Below, one piece after another: positions 42,893 to 51,486 of a stretch of 64,000 nucleotides of DNA. Position 1 is the first letter of the stretch, and the number at the start of each line of letters is the position of its first letter. Location: positions 1-64,000 of the forward strand of contig JBFMHC010000044.1 of NCBI GenBank assembly GCA_040751755.1. The letters are read 5' to 3'. Below the pieces are notes generated by a model. It was not told the origin of the DNA. It ran no database searches and worked only from the letters and a program-made list of their open reading frames with translations. This DNA is from PFJX01 sp040751755 (GTDB lineage Bacteria > Pseudomonadota > Gammaproteobacteria > Burkholderiales > Thiobacillaceae). Position numbers and translations under genes: made by a program.

Positions 42893-44026
42893 ATGCCCGG
42901 ATCAGACCGTTTCCTCGCCCGCCTCTTCTGGCTCACCCTCGCCGCCGCCGTGCTGATCCTGCTCTGGCGCGGCCTGCCCGATCTCGGCCCCTGGTTCGGC
43001 GGTGGCGAGCCGGCGACGCCGCGCGCCGTCACCGCGCGCGGCGACCTGGCGCAGGACGAGAAGGCGACCATCGAGCTGTTCGAGAGGTCCAGGGGCTCGG
43101 TGGTGTTCATCACCACGCGCGCCGAGGTGATGGACTTCTGGACGCGCAACGTGTTCTCGGTGCCGCGCGGCACGGGTTCCGGCTTCATCTGGGACGACGC
43201 CGGCCACGTCATCACCAACTTCCACGTCATCGAGAACGCCAGCGAGGCGACCGTGAAACTGGCCGACGGGCGCAGCTTCAGGGCGGCCCTGGTGGGCGCC
43301 TCGCCGGCGCACGACATCGCCGTGCTGAAGATCGGCGTCGGCTTCAAGCGCCCGCCGCCCGTGCCCCTGGGGACCAGCGGCGACCTCAAGGTGGGGCAGA
43401 AGGTCTACGCCATCGGCAACCCCTTCGGCCTCGACTGGACCCTCACCAACGGCATCGTCTCGGCACTCGACCGCTCCCTGGCCGGCGAGGGCGGCGGCCC
43501 GAGCGTCGAGCACCTGATCCAGACCGACGCGGCCATCAACCCCGGCAATTCGGGCGGCCCGCTGCTCGACTCCGCCGGCCGCCTGATCGGCATCAACACC
43601 GCGATCTACAGCCCCAGCGGCGCCAGCGCCGGCATCGGCTTCGCGGTGCCGGTGGACACGGTCAACCGCGTGGTGCCGCAGTTGATCCGCGACGGCAAGG
43701 TGATCCGCCCGGCGCTCGGCATCGAGGCGGACGACCGCATCAACCGGCGCCTCGCGCAGCAGCGCGGCGTGACTGGGGTGGTGATCCTGCGCGTGGCGCC
43801 GGGCTCGGCGGCGGAGGGCGCCGGCCTCAGGGGGGCCAGCTTCACGCGCGATGGCGGCATCGTGCCGGGCGACATCATCGTCGCGCTCGAGGGCAAGGCG
43901 GTGGACAGCCTCGGCAGGCTGGTCAGCCGCCTCGACGACTTCAAGGTCGGCGATACCGTGAGGCTGACGGTGCGGCGCGGAGAGCAGACGCTGGAGGTGC
44001 CGGTGACCCTGCAGGCGGGAGCCTGA
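42893..44026 (+). CDS. Membrane-anchored HtrA/DegS-like serine protease
   Basis: 377 residues with an N-terminal membrane anchor (LFWLTLAAAVLILLW) and no cleavage site. Trypsin-like domain with H111 (TNFHVIEN), D141 (AHDIAVLKI) and S220 (NPGNSGGPLLD). One PDZ domain (about 265-370). The anchor plus single PDZ is the DegS layout, but a DegS role in sigma-E control is not shown by anything nearby (no rseA). Probably co-transcribed with the preceding protease. Confidence 0.92.
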   Translation: MPGSDRFLARLFWLTLAAAVLILLWRGLPDLGPWFGGGEPATPRAVTARGDLAQDEKATIELFERSRGSVVFITTRAEVMDFWTRNVFSVPRGTGSGFIWDDAGHVITNFHVIENASEATVKLADGRSFRAALVGASPAHDIAVLKIGVGFKRPPPVPLGTSGDLKVGQKVYAIGNPFGLDWTLTNGIVSALDRSLAGEGGGPSVEHLIQTDAAINPGNSGGPLLDSAGRLIGINTAIYSPSGASAGIGFAVPVDTVNRVVPQLIRDGKVIRPALGIEADDRINRRLAQQRGVTGVVILRVAPGSAAEGAGLRGASFTRDGGIVPGDIIVALEGKAVDSLGRLVSRLDDFKVGDTVRLTVRRGEQTLEVPVTLQAGA

Positions 44027-44040
44027 GGCGCGGCGCGGCC

Positions 44041-44286
44041 TCAATCCGCCGGCGGCCGCGCCGGCCTCGCGTAGACCATGTGCCGGTCGGCATTGGCATG
44101 GCACCGCAGGCGGCCTTCCGCCACCAGGGCGTCGAGCGCCCGGATGACCGTCTCGGCATCGACGTCCAGGGATTCGGGCAGCCACCAGCAGGCGATGCCC
44201 TCGGCCGTGTCGGCGGCGCCGGGGTGGCACCGCAGATAGGCCAGGACCGCCTGACGGACCTGCTCCATGCGTGTCTCCTGAAACAT
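44041..44286 (-). CDS. Small helix-turn-helix-like protein
   Basis: About 81 residues starting MFQETRMEQVRQAVLAYLRC, or from the inner MEQ, which has AGGAG at better spacing. The body (ADTAEGIACWWLPESLDVDAE, TVIRALDALVAEGRLRCHA) looks like a winged-helix module in which WWLP sits in the recognition region. It may be a small DNA-binding regulator; the family is not recognised with certainty. It is convergent with the DegS-like gene. Confidence 0.6.
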   Translation of the reverse strand: MFQETRMEQVRQAVLAYLRCHPGAADTAEGIACWWLPESLDVDAETVIRALDALVAEGRLRCHANADRHMVYARPARPPAD

Positions 44287-44552
44287 GTCGCCTCCGTGCG
44301 GGTGATGGGGCCGCAGGTGCAAGTGCCATGCCAGCGAGTGGGGGATGAAAAAGTCATGGGAAATCAGCGGGATGGTGCCCTGCCACGGTTGGTGCCGGGG
44401 CATCGCGCACCCAGGCGGGATGTGGATGCGCGCTCGGGTGGGTGCGGGCCAACCCGGCGTCCCGGCGACGTAGAATGGCAGGCTTTGGCCTTGGCCTGGA
44501 GGTTGGGTGTGCGTGGGCGATTCGCCGTCGGGCGTGGTGGGACGTGCCGGTG

Positions 44553-45335
44553 ATGGGCTTGTTCAAGTCCCTGTTCGGTCGCGCCCCGGCGGTACCGGCG
44601 CCCAGCCCGGTGGACTGGGACGAGGCCCTGTTGCTGCCCCTGTTCGACGGCCTCTCCGGGGAGGCGCGCGTGCAGTTGCTGGCGCTGGCGCGGCGCCTGC
44701 TGGAGGGCAAGACGTTCAGCCCTGCCATGGGGGCGGAACCGAGCGGCCTGGAGATCGCCGCCATCGCCACGCAGGCGGCCCTGCCCATCCTCCATCTGGG
44801 GGCGGATTGGTACCGGGGCTGGAGCGAGGTGGTGCTGTACCCGGGCGAGTTCGCCCACGAGGGCTATGAGGTGGACGAGATCGGCGTCGAACATCACGTG
44901 CGCCACGTGCGTACCGGCGAGGCCTGGCAGGGCGGTCCGCTGGTGCTGGCGCTCGACGCGGTGCATGCCTCGGGCCTGTGCGAGGGCTACAACGTGGTGA
45001 TCCACGAGTTCGCGCACAAGCTCGACATGACCAGCGGCTCCGTGAACGGCCTGCCCGCGCTGCACGGCGACATGAGCGCGCACGAATGGGCGGCGGCCTT
45101 CGGGCCGGCCTACGAGGACTTTTGCCGGCGCGTCGAGACGATGGACAATCCCGACGAGTCGGAGATCGACCCCTACGCGGCGGAGAGCCCGGCGGAGTTC
45201 TTCGCCGTGTTCTCCGAATATTTCTTCGAGTGGCCGGACGTGGTGGCTGACACCTATCCGGCGGTGTATGAACAGTTGCGCCGGTTCTACCGGCAGGACC
45301 CTTTGGAGCGTTTCAATGACCTTGCAATTCCATGA
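44553..45335 (+). CDS. mtfA: MtfA-type M90 zinc metallopeptidase
   Basis: 260 residues. Zinc motif HEFAHKLDM (151-159) with the downstream Glu in the SPAEFFAVFSEYFFE region. N-terminal MGLFKSLFGR and the central GWSEVVLYPGEFAHEG are typical. In enterobacteria MtfA binds Mlc and modulates glucose PTS; no Mlc is seen here, so only the protease activity is inferred. The ATG at 44553 has a weak ribosome-binding site. Its end overlaps the next gene by 20 bases. Confidence 0.92.
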   Translation: MGLFKSLFGRAPAVPAPSPVDWDEALLLPLFDGLSGEARVQLLALARRLLEGKTFSPAMGAEPSGLEIAAIATQAALPILHLGADWYRGWSEVVLYPGEFAHEGYEVDEIGVEHHVRHVRTGEAWQGGPLVLALDAVHASGLCEGYNVVIHEFAHKLDMTSGSVNGLPALHGDMSAHEWAAAFGPAYEDFCRRVETMDNPDESEIDPYAAESPAEFFAVFSEYFFEWPDVVADTYPAVYEQLRRFYRQDPLERFNDLAIP

Positions 45336-45696
45336 CCACAAGCACGAGGCCGAAGTCTGCGAGAAGTGCGTCTTCGACACCGACCTGCACCACTTCGAGG
45401 CCGACGTGATCGAGGCCTCGAAGCAGCACATCGTGCTGGTCGACCTGTGGGCGGAGTGGTGCGGCCCCTGCCACTTCCTCTCGCCGGTGCTGCAGAAGGT
45501 CATCCCCACCTACGACGGCAAGGTGCGCCTGGCCAAGGTCGAGGTGGACGAGGACGACAACATGAAGCTGGCCGGGCGGTATGGCGCGCGCGGTTTCCCC
45601 ACCGTGCTGCTGTTCAAGGACGGAGAGGAGAAGGCGCGCTTCCACGGCGCCAAGCCCGAGCACTACGTGCGCGAGTTCATCGACGCGCACCTGTGA
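45316..45696 (+). CDS. Thioredoxin-domain protein with an extra N-terminal CxxC
   Basis: 126 residues. The thioredoxin active site is WCGPC (48-52; LWAEWCGPCHFL), with cis-Pro in ARGFPTVLLF. An added N-terminal segment (about 1-25) carries CEKC (15-18) and several His (FHDHKH, LHHFE), which could bind zinc or act as a second redox pair. No signal peptide, so cytosolic. The start overlaps the last 20 bases of mtfA, implying coupled translation. Confidence 0.9.
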   Translation: MTLQFHDHKHEAEVCEKCVFDTDLHHFEADVIEASKQHIVLVDLWAEWCGPCHFLSPVLQKVIPTYDGKVRLAKVEVDEDDNMKLAGRYGARGFPTVLLFKDGEEKARFHGAKPEHYVREFIDAHL

Positions 45697-45709
45697 CGGG
45701 GCGGGCGTG

Positions 45710-46867
45710 ATGCCGGCCATCGCGCGCCGCGCCGCCGAGATCGAGCCGTTCCGCGTCATGGCCATCCTGGGCCGGGCGCGCGAGCTGGAGGCGCAGGGGC
45801 GCGACATCGTCCACCTGGAGATCGGCGAGCCCGACTTCCCCACCCCCGAGCCGATCGTCGAGGCGGGCATCGCCGCCTTGCGCGCAGGGCAGACCCACTA
45901 CACCCCCGCCCTCGGCCTGCCGGCCCTGCGCGAGGCGATCGCCGCCTATTACCACGAGCGTTACCGGGCCGAGGTCGATGCCGCCCGCGTGTGCGTCACG
46001 CCGGGGGCATCGGGGGCGCTGCTGCTGGCCATGGCGGCCCTGTTCGACGCGGGCGAGGAGGTGTTGCTCGCCGATCCCGGCTATCCCTGCAACCGCCACT
46101 TCGCGCGCCTCGTCGAGGCCCGGGGCGTGGGCGTGCCGGTCGGCCCGGAGACGCGCTTCCAGCTCAGCGCGGAACTGGTGGCGCGTCACTGGGGGCCGCG
46201 CACGCGCGGCGTGCTGGTGGCGAACCCCGGCAACCCCACCGGCACCCTGATCCCCGCCGAGGAACTGCGCGCCATCCACGCCCTGGTGCGGGAACGCGGC
46301 GGCTGGCGGCTGGTGGACGAGATCTATCACGAGCTGGTGTACGACGGCGCGCCGCCGAGCGCGGCGGCGATGGGCGACGACGTCATCGTCATCAACAGCT
46401 TTTCCAAGTATTTCCTCATGACCGGCTGGCGCCTCGGCTGGCTGCTCGCGCCGCCCGCGCTGGTGCCGGCGCTGGAGCGGCTGGCGCAGAACGTCTTCCT
46501 CGCCGCGCCGACCGTGGCGCAACATGCCGCACTGACGGCCCTGGCGCCCGCCACGCGCCCATACCTGGAGGCGCGGAAGGCCGAACTGCGCGCGCGCCGG
46601 GACTGGCTGGCGCCGCAGCTGCAACGCCTGGGGCTCGACCTGCCGGTGCGGCCGGAAGGCGCGTTCTATCTGTACGCGGGGTTGGGCGGGATGGCCGAGG
46701 ATGCCGAGTCCTTCGCGGAGCGCCTGTTGCTGGAGGCCGGCGTCGCGCTCACGCCGGGTACCGACTTCGGCAGCCATGGCGCGCGCCGGCACGTGCGCCT
46801 CGCCTATACCACCGGCCTGGAGCGCATCCAGGAGGCGGTGCGCCGGATCGAGCGCGCGCTAGGCTGA
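45710..46867 (+). CDS. Class I/II pyridoxal-phosphate aminotransferase
   Basis: 385 residues. PLP lysine is K233 in SFSKYFLMTGWRLGW. Other blocks are LEIGEPDFPTPEPI, GQTHYTPALGLPALREAI and NPGNPTGTLIP. The ALT/aspartate-type subfamily is likely; the amino acid substrate cannot be told. The ATG at 45710 follows the thioredoxin gene by 13 bases. The last nine bases overlap the end of the convergent PEP-CTERM gene. Confidence 0.92.
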   Translation: MPAIARRAAEIEPFRVMAILGRARELEAQGRDIVHLEIGEPDFPTPEPIVEAGIAALRAGQTHYTPALGLPALREAIAAYYHERYRAEVDAARVCVTPGASGALLLAMAALFDAGEEVLLADPGYPCNRHFARLVEARGVGVPVGPETRFQLSAELVARHWGPRTRGVLVANPGNPTGTLIPAEELRAIHALVRERGGWRLVDEIYHELVYDGAPPSAAAMGDDVIVINSFSKYFLMTGWRLGWLLAPPALVPALERLAQNVFLAAPTVAQHAALTALAPATRPYLEARKAELRARRDWLAPQLQRLGLDLPVRPEGAFYLYAGLGGMAEDAESFAERLLLEAGVALTPGTDFGSHGARRHVRLAYTTGLERIQEAVRRIERALG

Positions 46868-47677
46868 CAACAGGCGGCGCAGCGCCAGCAGGCCGGTCAG
46901 GCCGAGCGACAGCAGCGCCAGGCTGCCGGGCTCCGGCACCGAGCCGATCAGCGGGTCCACCTTGATGCTGTCGTTGGCGCAGTTCATGGTCCAGTGCACG
47001 TCCAGTTCCCGGTCCAGATAACCCAGGAAGGAACTGAGCGGGATCGCCGCCTCGATGAAGTAATGCAGGTCCGTCGGTTTGAGGCCCATGTTGTTCACGC
47101 CCACGCCCGTATAGACCAGCTTGCCGCTGCCGACCTGCGTGCCGGTGCGGATGGAGGTGGGATGCAGCGGGTCGGCCGCCTTGTGGGTGCTGTTGATGTA
47201 GCCGCCGCCCGCGTCCCACAGGCCATAGTCCCATTGGCCGACCGAGTAGACCTTGCCGGCGTTCGCGCCGGTGGTCTCGATACCGAATTCGAAGCTGCCG
47301 TCCTTGCCGAAGTCGAGGGCGAAGTCGCCGGGGCCATAGCTGTTGCGCGCCGGGTCGGTGGGCGTGGCGGGGTTGAGGCCGGTGACCAGGGCGAGGTAGA
47401 GGTGGCTGCTGTCCCAGCTCAGGTAGAGGGCCTCGGCGTCGTAGGCCTGGCCGCCCCAGCCGGGGCTGAGGTAATAGTTGCCCGAGCCGGTCTGGTCTTC
47501 GACCGTGAAGTAGCGGATGGCGGCGGAGGGTGTCCAGTCCGAGGCCATGCCCGCGCGATGCAGCCCCCAGTCGGAGAGGTCGCCGTCGACGACGAACGCC
47601 TGTGCGTGGCCACTCAAGGCCAGTGCGGAGGCGGCGAGGAATCGCAGGGCACGGAATCGTAGGCAGGGTTTCGACAT
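46859..47677 (-). CDS. PEP-CTERM sorting-domain exported protein
   Basis: 272 residues with a signal peptide ending at GHAQA. The C-terminus is a full PEP-CTERM tag: VPEPGSLALLSLGLTGLLAL followed by RRLLSA. Such tags are processed by an exosortase and usually accompany exopolysaccharide or biofilm functions. No exosortase is in the window. The mature part (GDLSDWGLHRAGM, GQAYDAEALYLSWDSSHLYLALVTG) resembles surface beta-sandwich domains that bind carbohydrate. Confidence 0.93.
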   Translation of the reverse strand: MSKPCLRFRALRFLAASALALSGHAQAFVVDGDLSDWGLHRAGMASDWTPSAAIRYFTVEDQTGSGNYYLSPGWGGQAYDAEALYLSWDSSHLYLALVTGLNPATPTDPARNSYGPGDFALDFGKDGSFEFGIETTGANAGKVYSVGQWDYGLWDAGGGYINSTHKAADPLHPTSIRTGTQVGSGKLVYTGVGVNNMGLKPTDLHYFIEAAIPLSSFLGYLDRELDVHWTMNCANDSIKVDPLIGSVPEPGSLALLSLGLTGLLALRRLLSA

Positions 47678-47852
47678 GGCATATCCGAAACAGGAGAAAT
47701 GTCTGGCCCCGTGCAGAAAGCGTGCCGTATCAGGGTGCTATATGAATCAATTTGTTACGTGTGTGGAGCGAGAGATCTGGCAATCGCCCCAGCGGGAATT
47801 CGACACGCCTGGCGAGTTGTCGGCAGCGATGCGCGTGCCGGAAAGGGCATAA

Positions 47853-47880
47853 AAAAAGCCGGCCCGTAGGCCGGCTTTTT
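47853..47880 (-). terminator. Rho-independent terminator of the Ala-rich lipoprotein gene
   Basis: GCCGGCC/GGCCGGC stem (7 bp) with a CGTA loop, flanked by A-run and T-run, so it works in both directions. It lies between the Ala-rich lipoprotein gene (minus) and the PEP-CTERM gene leader. Confidence 0.85.
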
Positions 47881-47896
47881 GTTGCTGCGCGGTCGA

Positions 47897-48145
47897 TTAG
47901 TGACCGGCGGCGGGAGCAGCGGGAGCAGCAGCAGCGTCGGCCGGGGCAGCGGGAGCGGCAGCGGCGTCGGCGGCGGGAGCAGCAGCGGCGTCGGCAGCGG
48001 GAGCGGCAGCGGCGTCAGCAGCGGGGGCAGCAGGAGCTTCCATGGCGGGAGCAGCGGCTTCGGGAGCGGGAGCGGCTTCTTCTTTCTTGCCACAGGCAGA
48101 CAGAGAAACGGCCAGCAGGGCGGCGAGCAGGACGGAGTATTTCAT
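47897..48145 (-). CDS. Ala/Pro-rich repeat lipoprotein (82 residues)
   Basis: Signal peptide with lipobox LSAC (MKYSVLLAALLAVSLSACGKK). The mature part is almost all Ala and Pro with four imperfect copies of the 8-residue unit PAADAAAA, encoded by 24-base repeats. Probably a disordered outer-membrane lipoprotein. The copy number may vary between strains. Ribosome-binding site AAGGGAA. Confidence 0.8.
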   Translation of the reverse strand: MKYSVLLAALLAVSLSACGKKEEAAPAPEAAAPAMEAPAAPAADAAAAPAADAAAAPAADAAAAPAAPADAAAAPAAPAAGH

Positions 48146-48304
48146 TCGAGGTTCCCTTAACGAAAATTGATCAACATCAGAATCTCATAGCCCGCGAGTA
48201 GCGCACTAATCGACGAAAAAATTCTAACAAATTTTTTTTATTGCGCTAGGGGTTACGCGTCAATTGCAATGAATTTTTTAGCTTGCATCGCTGCGCGGGG
48301 GCAA

Positions 48305-49468
48305 TTAGCGCGGCGACAAGAAGCCGTCGGCATACCAGGCATGCAAGATCTGCAACAGCTCGCCCTCGATGCGGCCAGGAGGGAGGCGCCGCCGGTTAGC
48401 CAGCTCGCGCAAGGGAGGGACGAGCGACGCGGCGGGCTCGAAACCCTCGCCATTGATGAAGAAACGCCGGCCGCGGAACAGCAGCTGGCTGCGCGGATCC
48501 AGCCGCAGCCCGTGCCGTTCCACGGCCTGCGCGAAGCGGCCGGGGGTGAGCGGCCGGGGCGGCGGATCGAAGTAGATATGGGCCTTGGGCTCGCTCAGGT
48601 AGCAGCCCAGGAAATCGGTGATCTCGGCCTTGCCCCAGCGCAGTCTGGCGAGCGCCTCCTCCACCCAGTCGAGCATGCCGGACGGGATCTCGGCCGGCTG
48701 GCTGGGCCGCTTGAGGTCGGGGTCGCTGTAGATCCCCTCGGCGTGCAGGTGGTCCTGCAGGTAGTTGAGGAACTGCCCGAGGACCTCTTCCTGCTTGGGT
48801 GAGCGGAAGCCCACCGACCAGGTCATGCAATCGCCGATCGCGATGCCGTTGTGCGCGAAGCGGGGCGGCAGGTACAGCATGTCTCCGGGCTCCAGCTCCC
48901 ATGACTGGGTGGCCTCGAAGCGGCGCAGGATGCGCAGGGGCGAATCGGGTTCCAGTTCCAGGTCATCCTGGTCGCTGATCTCCCAGCGCCGGCGTCCCAG
49001 CCCCTGGATCAGGAACACGTCATAGGAGTCGAAGTGGGGACCGACGCCGCCGCCGTCGGGGGCGAAGCTCACCATCAGGTCGTCCAGGCGCGCGCGCGGG
49101 ATGAAATCGAAGGCGTTGAGCAGCTCGTCGCCCTGAGGCAGGAAGTGGTTGACGCCGGAGACGAGGAGACTCCAGCCCTTGGCCGGCAGGGCTTGCAGTT
49201 CCTGCGTCTCGAAGGGCCCGTGCGCCAGGCGCCAGCGGCCGCGTGATCGGCTCACCAGGCGGCTTTCCGCGTCCTCGTCGCAGGCCAGCGCGCTCAGTCC
49301 TCCGCGGTCGAGCCAGTCGCCGAAGCCGGGCAGGGCCTGCCGGACCAGCAGCGGCTTCTTCTGCCAGTACTCGGAGAGGAAGCGGGCGGGCGAGAGGCCG
49401 CCCAGCAGCTGCCGGAGGGAGAAGGACTGCATGGAAAAGCTGGGGGTGGAGGGGGATGCTTTGCTCAT
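48305..49468 (-). CDS. roxA: Ribosomal-protein arginine hydroxylase RoxA-like (JmjC/cupin)
   Basis: 387 residues. 2-oxoglutarate/Fe(II) oxygenase: metal ligands H145 and D147 (GPHFDSYDVFLIQG) and H206 (PPRFAHNGIA). E. coli RoxA (YcfD) hydroxylates ribosomal protein uL16. C-terminal winged-helix-like region follows. The start is MSKASPSTPS at 49468; a longer open frame upstream is antisense to the peroxiredoxin gene and is not used. Confidence 0.92.
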   Translation of the reverse strand: MSKASPSTPSFSMQSFSLRQLLGGLSPARFLSEYWQKKPLLVRQALPGFGDWLDRGGLSALACDEDAESRLVSRSRGRWRLAHGPFETQELQALPAKGWSLLVSGVNHFLPQGDELLNAFDFIPRARLDDLMVSFAPDGGGVGPHFDSYDVFLIQGLGRRRWEISDQDDLELEPDSPLRILRRFEATQSWELEPGDMLYLPPRFAHNGIAIGDCMTWSVGFRSPKQEEVLGQFLNYLQDHLHAEGIYSDPDLKRPSQPAEIPSGMLDWVEEALARLRWGKAEITDFLGCYLSEPKAHIYFDPPPRPLTPGRFAQAVERHGLRLDPRSQLLFRGRRFFINGEGFEPAASLVPPLRELANRRRLPPGRIEGELLQILHAWYADGFLSPR

Positions 49469-49501
49469 ATAATGCCGCGGCCATTTCCTGGAGGGGTTGA
49501 G

Positions 49502-49990
49502 ATGCAGAATGAAGGCGCCTTGCAGGCGGGAAACCGCGCGCCCGACTTTGAGTTGCCGGATGCGGACATGACCATCGTCCGCCTTGCCGATTACCTGGAC
49601 GACGCGCAGAACAAGGCGGTCGTCCTCTACTTCTACGTGCGCGATGATACGCCCGGCTGCACCGCCGAGGCGATCGAGTTCAGCGACCTGGAGGCGGACT
49701 TCGCGCGCCACGGCGCGCCGGTTCTCGGCGTCTCCCGCGACGACTGCATCCGCCACGGCGCGTTCCGCGACAAGCACGGCATCACCGTGCGCCTGCTCGC
49801 CGACAAGGAAGGCGTGGCCTGCAAGGCCTATGGTGTACTGGTCAACCGCGAGGTGGACGGGGTGTTGCGCGAAGGCGTGACCCGGTCCACCTTCATCATC
49901 GACAAGCAGGGGGTCGTCCGCCACGCCCTGTATGGCGTGAATGCCAAAGGTCACGCGGCGGAAGTGCTGGAACTCGTACGGGAGCTTTGA
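49502..49990 (+). CDS. bcp: Peroxiredoxin of the Bcp/PrxQ type
   Basis: 162 residues. Peroxidatic Cys53 in DDTPGCTAEAIEFSD. The usual resolving Cys five residues later is absent (AEAIEF instead of xxxCxx), so it is probably a 1-Cys type or uses another Cys (DDCIRHG). Start MQNEGALQAG is directly after an AGGGG box. Cytosolic. Divergent from roxA, with 33 bases between starts, so promoters overlap. Confidence 0.92.
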   Translation: MQNEGALQAGNRAPDFELPDADMTIVRLADYLDDAQNKAVVLYFYVRDDTPGCTAEAIEFSDLEADFARHGAPVLGVSRDDCIRHGAFRDKHGITVRLLADKEGVACKAYGVLVNREVDGVLREGVTRSTFIIDKQGVVRHALYGVNAKGHAAEVLELVREL

Positions 49991-49991
49991 C

Positions 49992-50477
49992 GTGCTGATT
50001 GGCAAGAACACCGTGGTCACCCTGACCTATCAACTCACCACCCTGTCCGGCGAGCTGCTGGAGGAGGCGAGCCACGACACACCCGCCGCCTATCTGCACG
50101 GCGGCTATGACGGGATCTTCCCCAAGGTCGAGACGGCCCTGGAAGGCAAGGGCGTCGGCGATGCCCTGGACCTGGTGCTGGAGCCGGACGATGCCTTCGG
50201 CGAATACGACGCCGAACTGGTACGCGTCGAGCCCGCGCACCTGTTCCCTGAGAACGTCTCGGTCGGCATGCAGCTGGAAGGCACCAGCGAGGACGGCCAT
50301 CACCACATGCTCTACACCGTCACCGACATCGCCGACGGCAAGGTGGTGGTGGACGGCAACCACCCGCTTGCCGGCCAGTCCCTGCGCCTGCGCTGCAAGG
50401 TCGAGGAGGTGCGAGCGGCGAGCGAGGAAGAGGTGGATCACGGCCATGTGCACGGCGCGCACGGGCACCATCACTGA
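49992..50477 (+). CDS. slyD: FKBP-type peptidyl-prolyl isomerase SlyD
   Basis: 161 residues, GTG start one base after the peroxiredoxin stop. FKBP parts (VTLTYQLTTLSGELLEE, GGYDGIFPKVETALEGKGVGD) flank the insert-in-flap domain. The C-terminal His-rich tail (DHGHVHGAHGHHH) binds Ni or other metals, as in SlyD. Cytosolic chaperone and isomerase. Confidence 0.94.
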   Translation: MLIGKNTVVTLTYQLTTLSGELLEEASHDTPAAYLHGGYDGIFPKVETALEGKGVGDALDLVLEPDDAFGEYDAELVRVEPAHLFPENVSVGMQLEGTSEDGHHHMLYTVTDIADGKVVVDGNHPLAGQSLRLRCKVEEVRAASEEEVDHGHVHGAHGHHH

Positions 50478-50520
50478 GCGACTCCTGTAGAATCCCCTCC
50501 TTTCATCAGGCCGTTTCGTT

Positions 50521-51486
50521 ATGAAGGTGACCTTTCTCGACTTCGAGCAGCCCATTGCCGAGTTGGAAACCAAGATCGAGGAACTCTCCGAGGTGCGCGG
50601 CGACCCCGCCCTCGACATCTCGGAGGAGATCGAGCGCCTGCGCAAGAAGAGCGCCACCCTCACCAAGCAGATCTACGCCAAGCTCAATGCCTGGCAGATC
50701 TCGCAGGTGGCGCGCCATCCGCAGCGACCCTACACCCTGGATTACCTCAAGGGCCTGTTCACCGAGTTCGAGGAACTGCACGGCGACCGCGCCTTCGCCG
50801 ACGACCCGGCGATCGTCGGCGGCATCGCCCGCTTCGGCGGCGAGCCGGTGATGGTGATCGGCCACCAGAAGGGGCGCGACGTGAAGGAGCGGCAGTACCG
50901 CAACTTCGGCATGCCGCGGCCCGAGGGCTATCGCAAGGCCCTGCGCCTGATGCGCATGGCGGAGAAGTTCCGCATGCCGGTGCTGACCTTCATCGACACC
51001 CCGGGCGCCTATCCCGGCATCGGCGCCGAGGAGCGTGGCCAGAGCGAGGCGATCGCGCGTAACCTCTACGTGATGGCGGAGCTGAAGACGCCGGTGATCT
51101 GCACCGTGATCGGCGAGGGCGGCTCCGGCGGCGCCTTGGCGATCGGCGTCGGTGACCACGTGATGATGCTGCAGTACGCCACCTATTCCGTGATCTCCCC
51201 CGAGGGCTGCGCCTCCATCCTCTGGAAGAGTGCGGACAAGGCCTCGCTGGCGGCGGAGTCGCTCGGCATCACGGCGACGCGCCTGCAGTCGCTGGGGCTG
51301 ATCGACCGCGTGATCAACGAGCCCCTGGGTGGCGCCCACCGCGAGCCCGAGGTGATGATGGAGAACCTGCGCGCCGCGCTGAGCGAGGCGCTCGCCGACG
51401 TGCGCGAGCGGCCGCTCAATACCCTGCTCAACCAGCGCTACGCCCGCCTCATGGGCTACGGCAAGTTCAAGGAAGCCCGCGCCTGA
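50521..51486 (+). CDS. accA: Acetyl-CoA carboxylase carboxyltransferase subunit alpha
   Basis: 321 residues, standard length. Family blocks: PYTLDYLKGLFTEFEELHGDR, DTPGAYPGIGAEERGQSEAI and GEGGSGGALAIGVGDHVMML. With AccD it transfers CO2 to acetyl-CoA in fatty acid synthesis. A TATAAT-like segment (TAGAAT) lies about 30 bases upstream of the ATG. Its stop overlaps the unusual tilS start. Confidence 0.97.
   Translation: MKVTFLDFEQPIAELETKIEELSEVRGDPALDISEEIERLRKKSATLTKQIYAKLNAWQISQVARHPQRPYTLDYLKGLFTEFEELHGDRAFADDPAIVGGIARFGGEPVMVIGHQKGRDVKERQYRNFGMPRPEGYRKALRLMRMAEKFRMPVLTFIDTPGAYPGIGAEERGQSEAIARNLYVMAELKTPVICTVIGEGGSGGALAIGVGDHVMMLQYATYSVISPEGCASILWKSADKASLAAESLGITATRLQSLGLIDRVINEPLGGAHREPEVMMENLRAALSEALADVRERPLNTLLNQRYARLMGYGKFKEARA

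Noticed and set aside
49469..50020. Upstream extension of roxA
   Set aside because: The extra 184 residues are antisense to the peroxiredoxin gene and show no similarity to RoxA.
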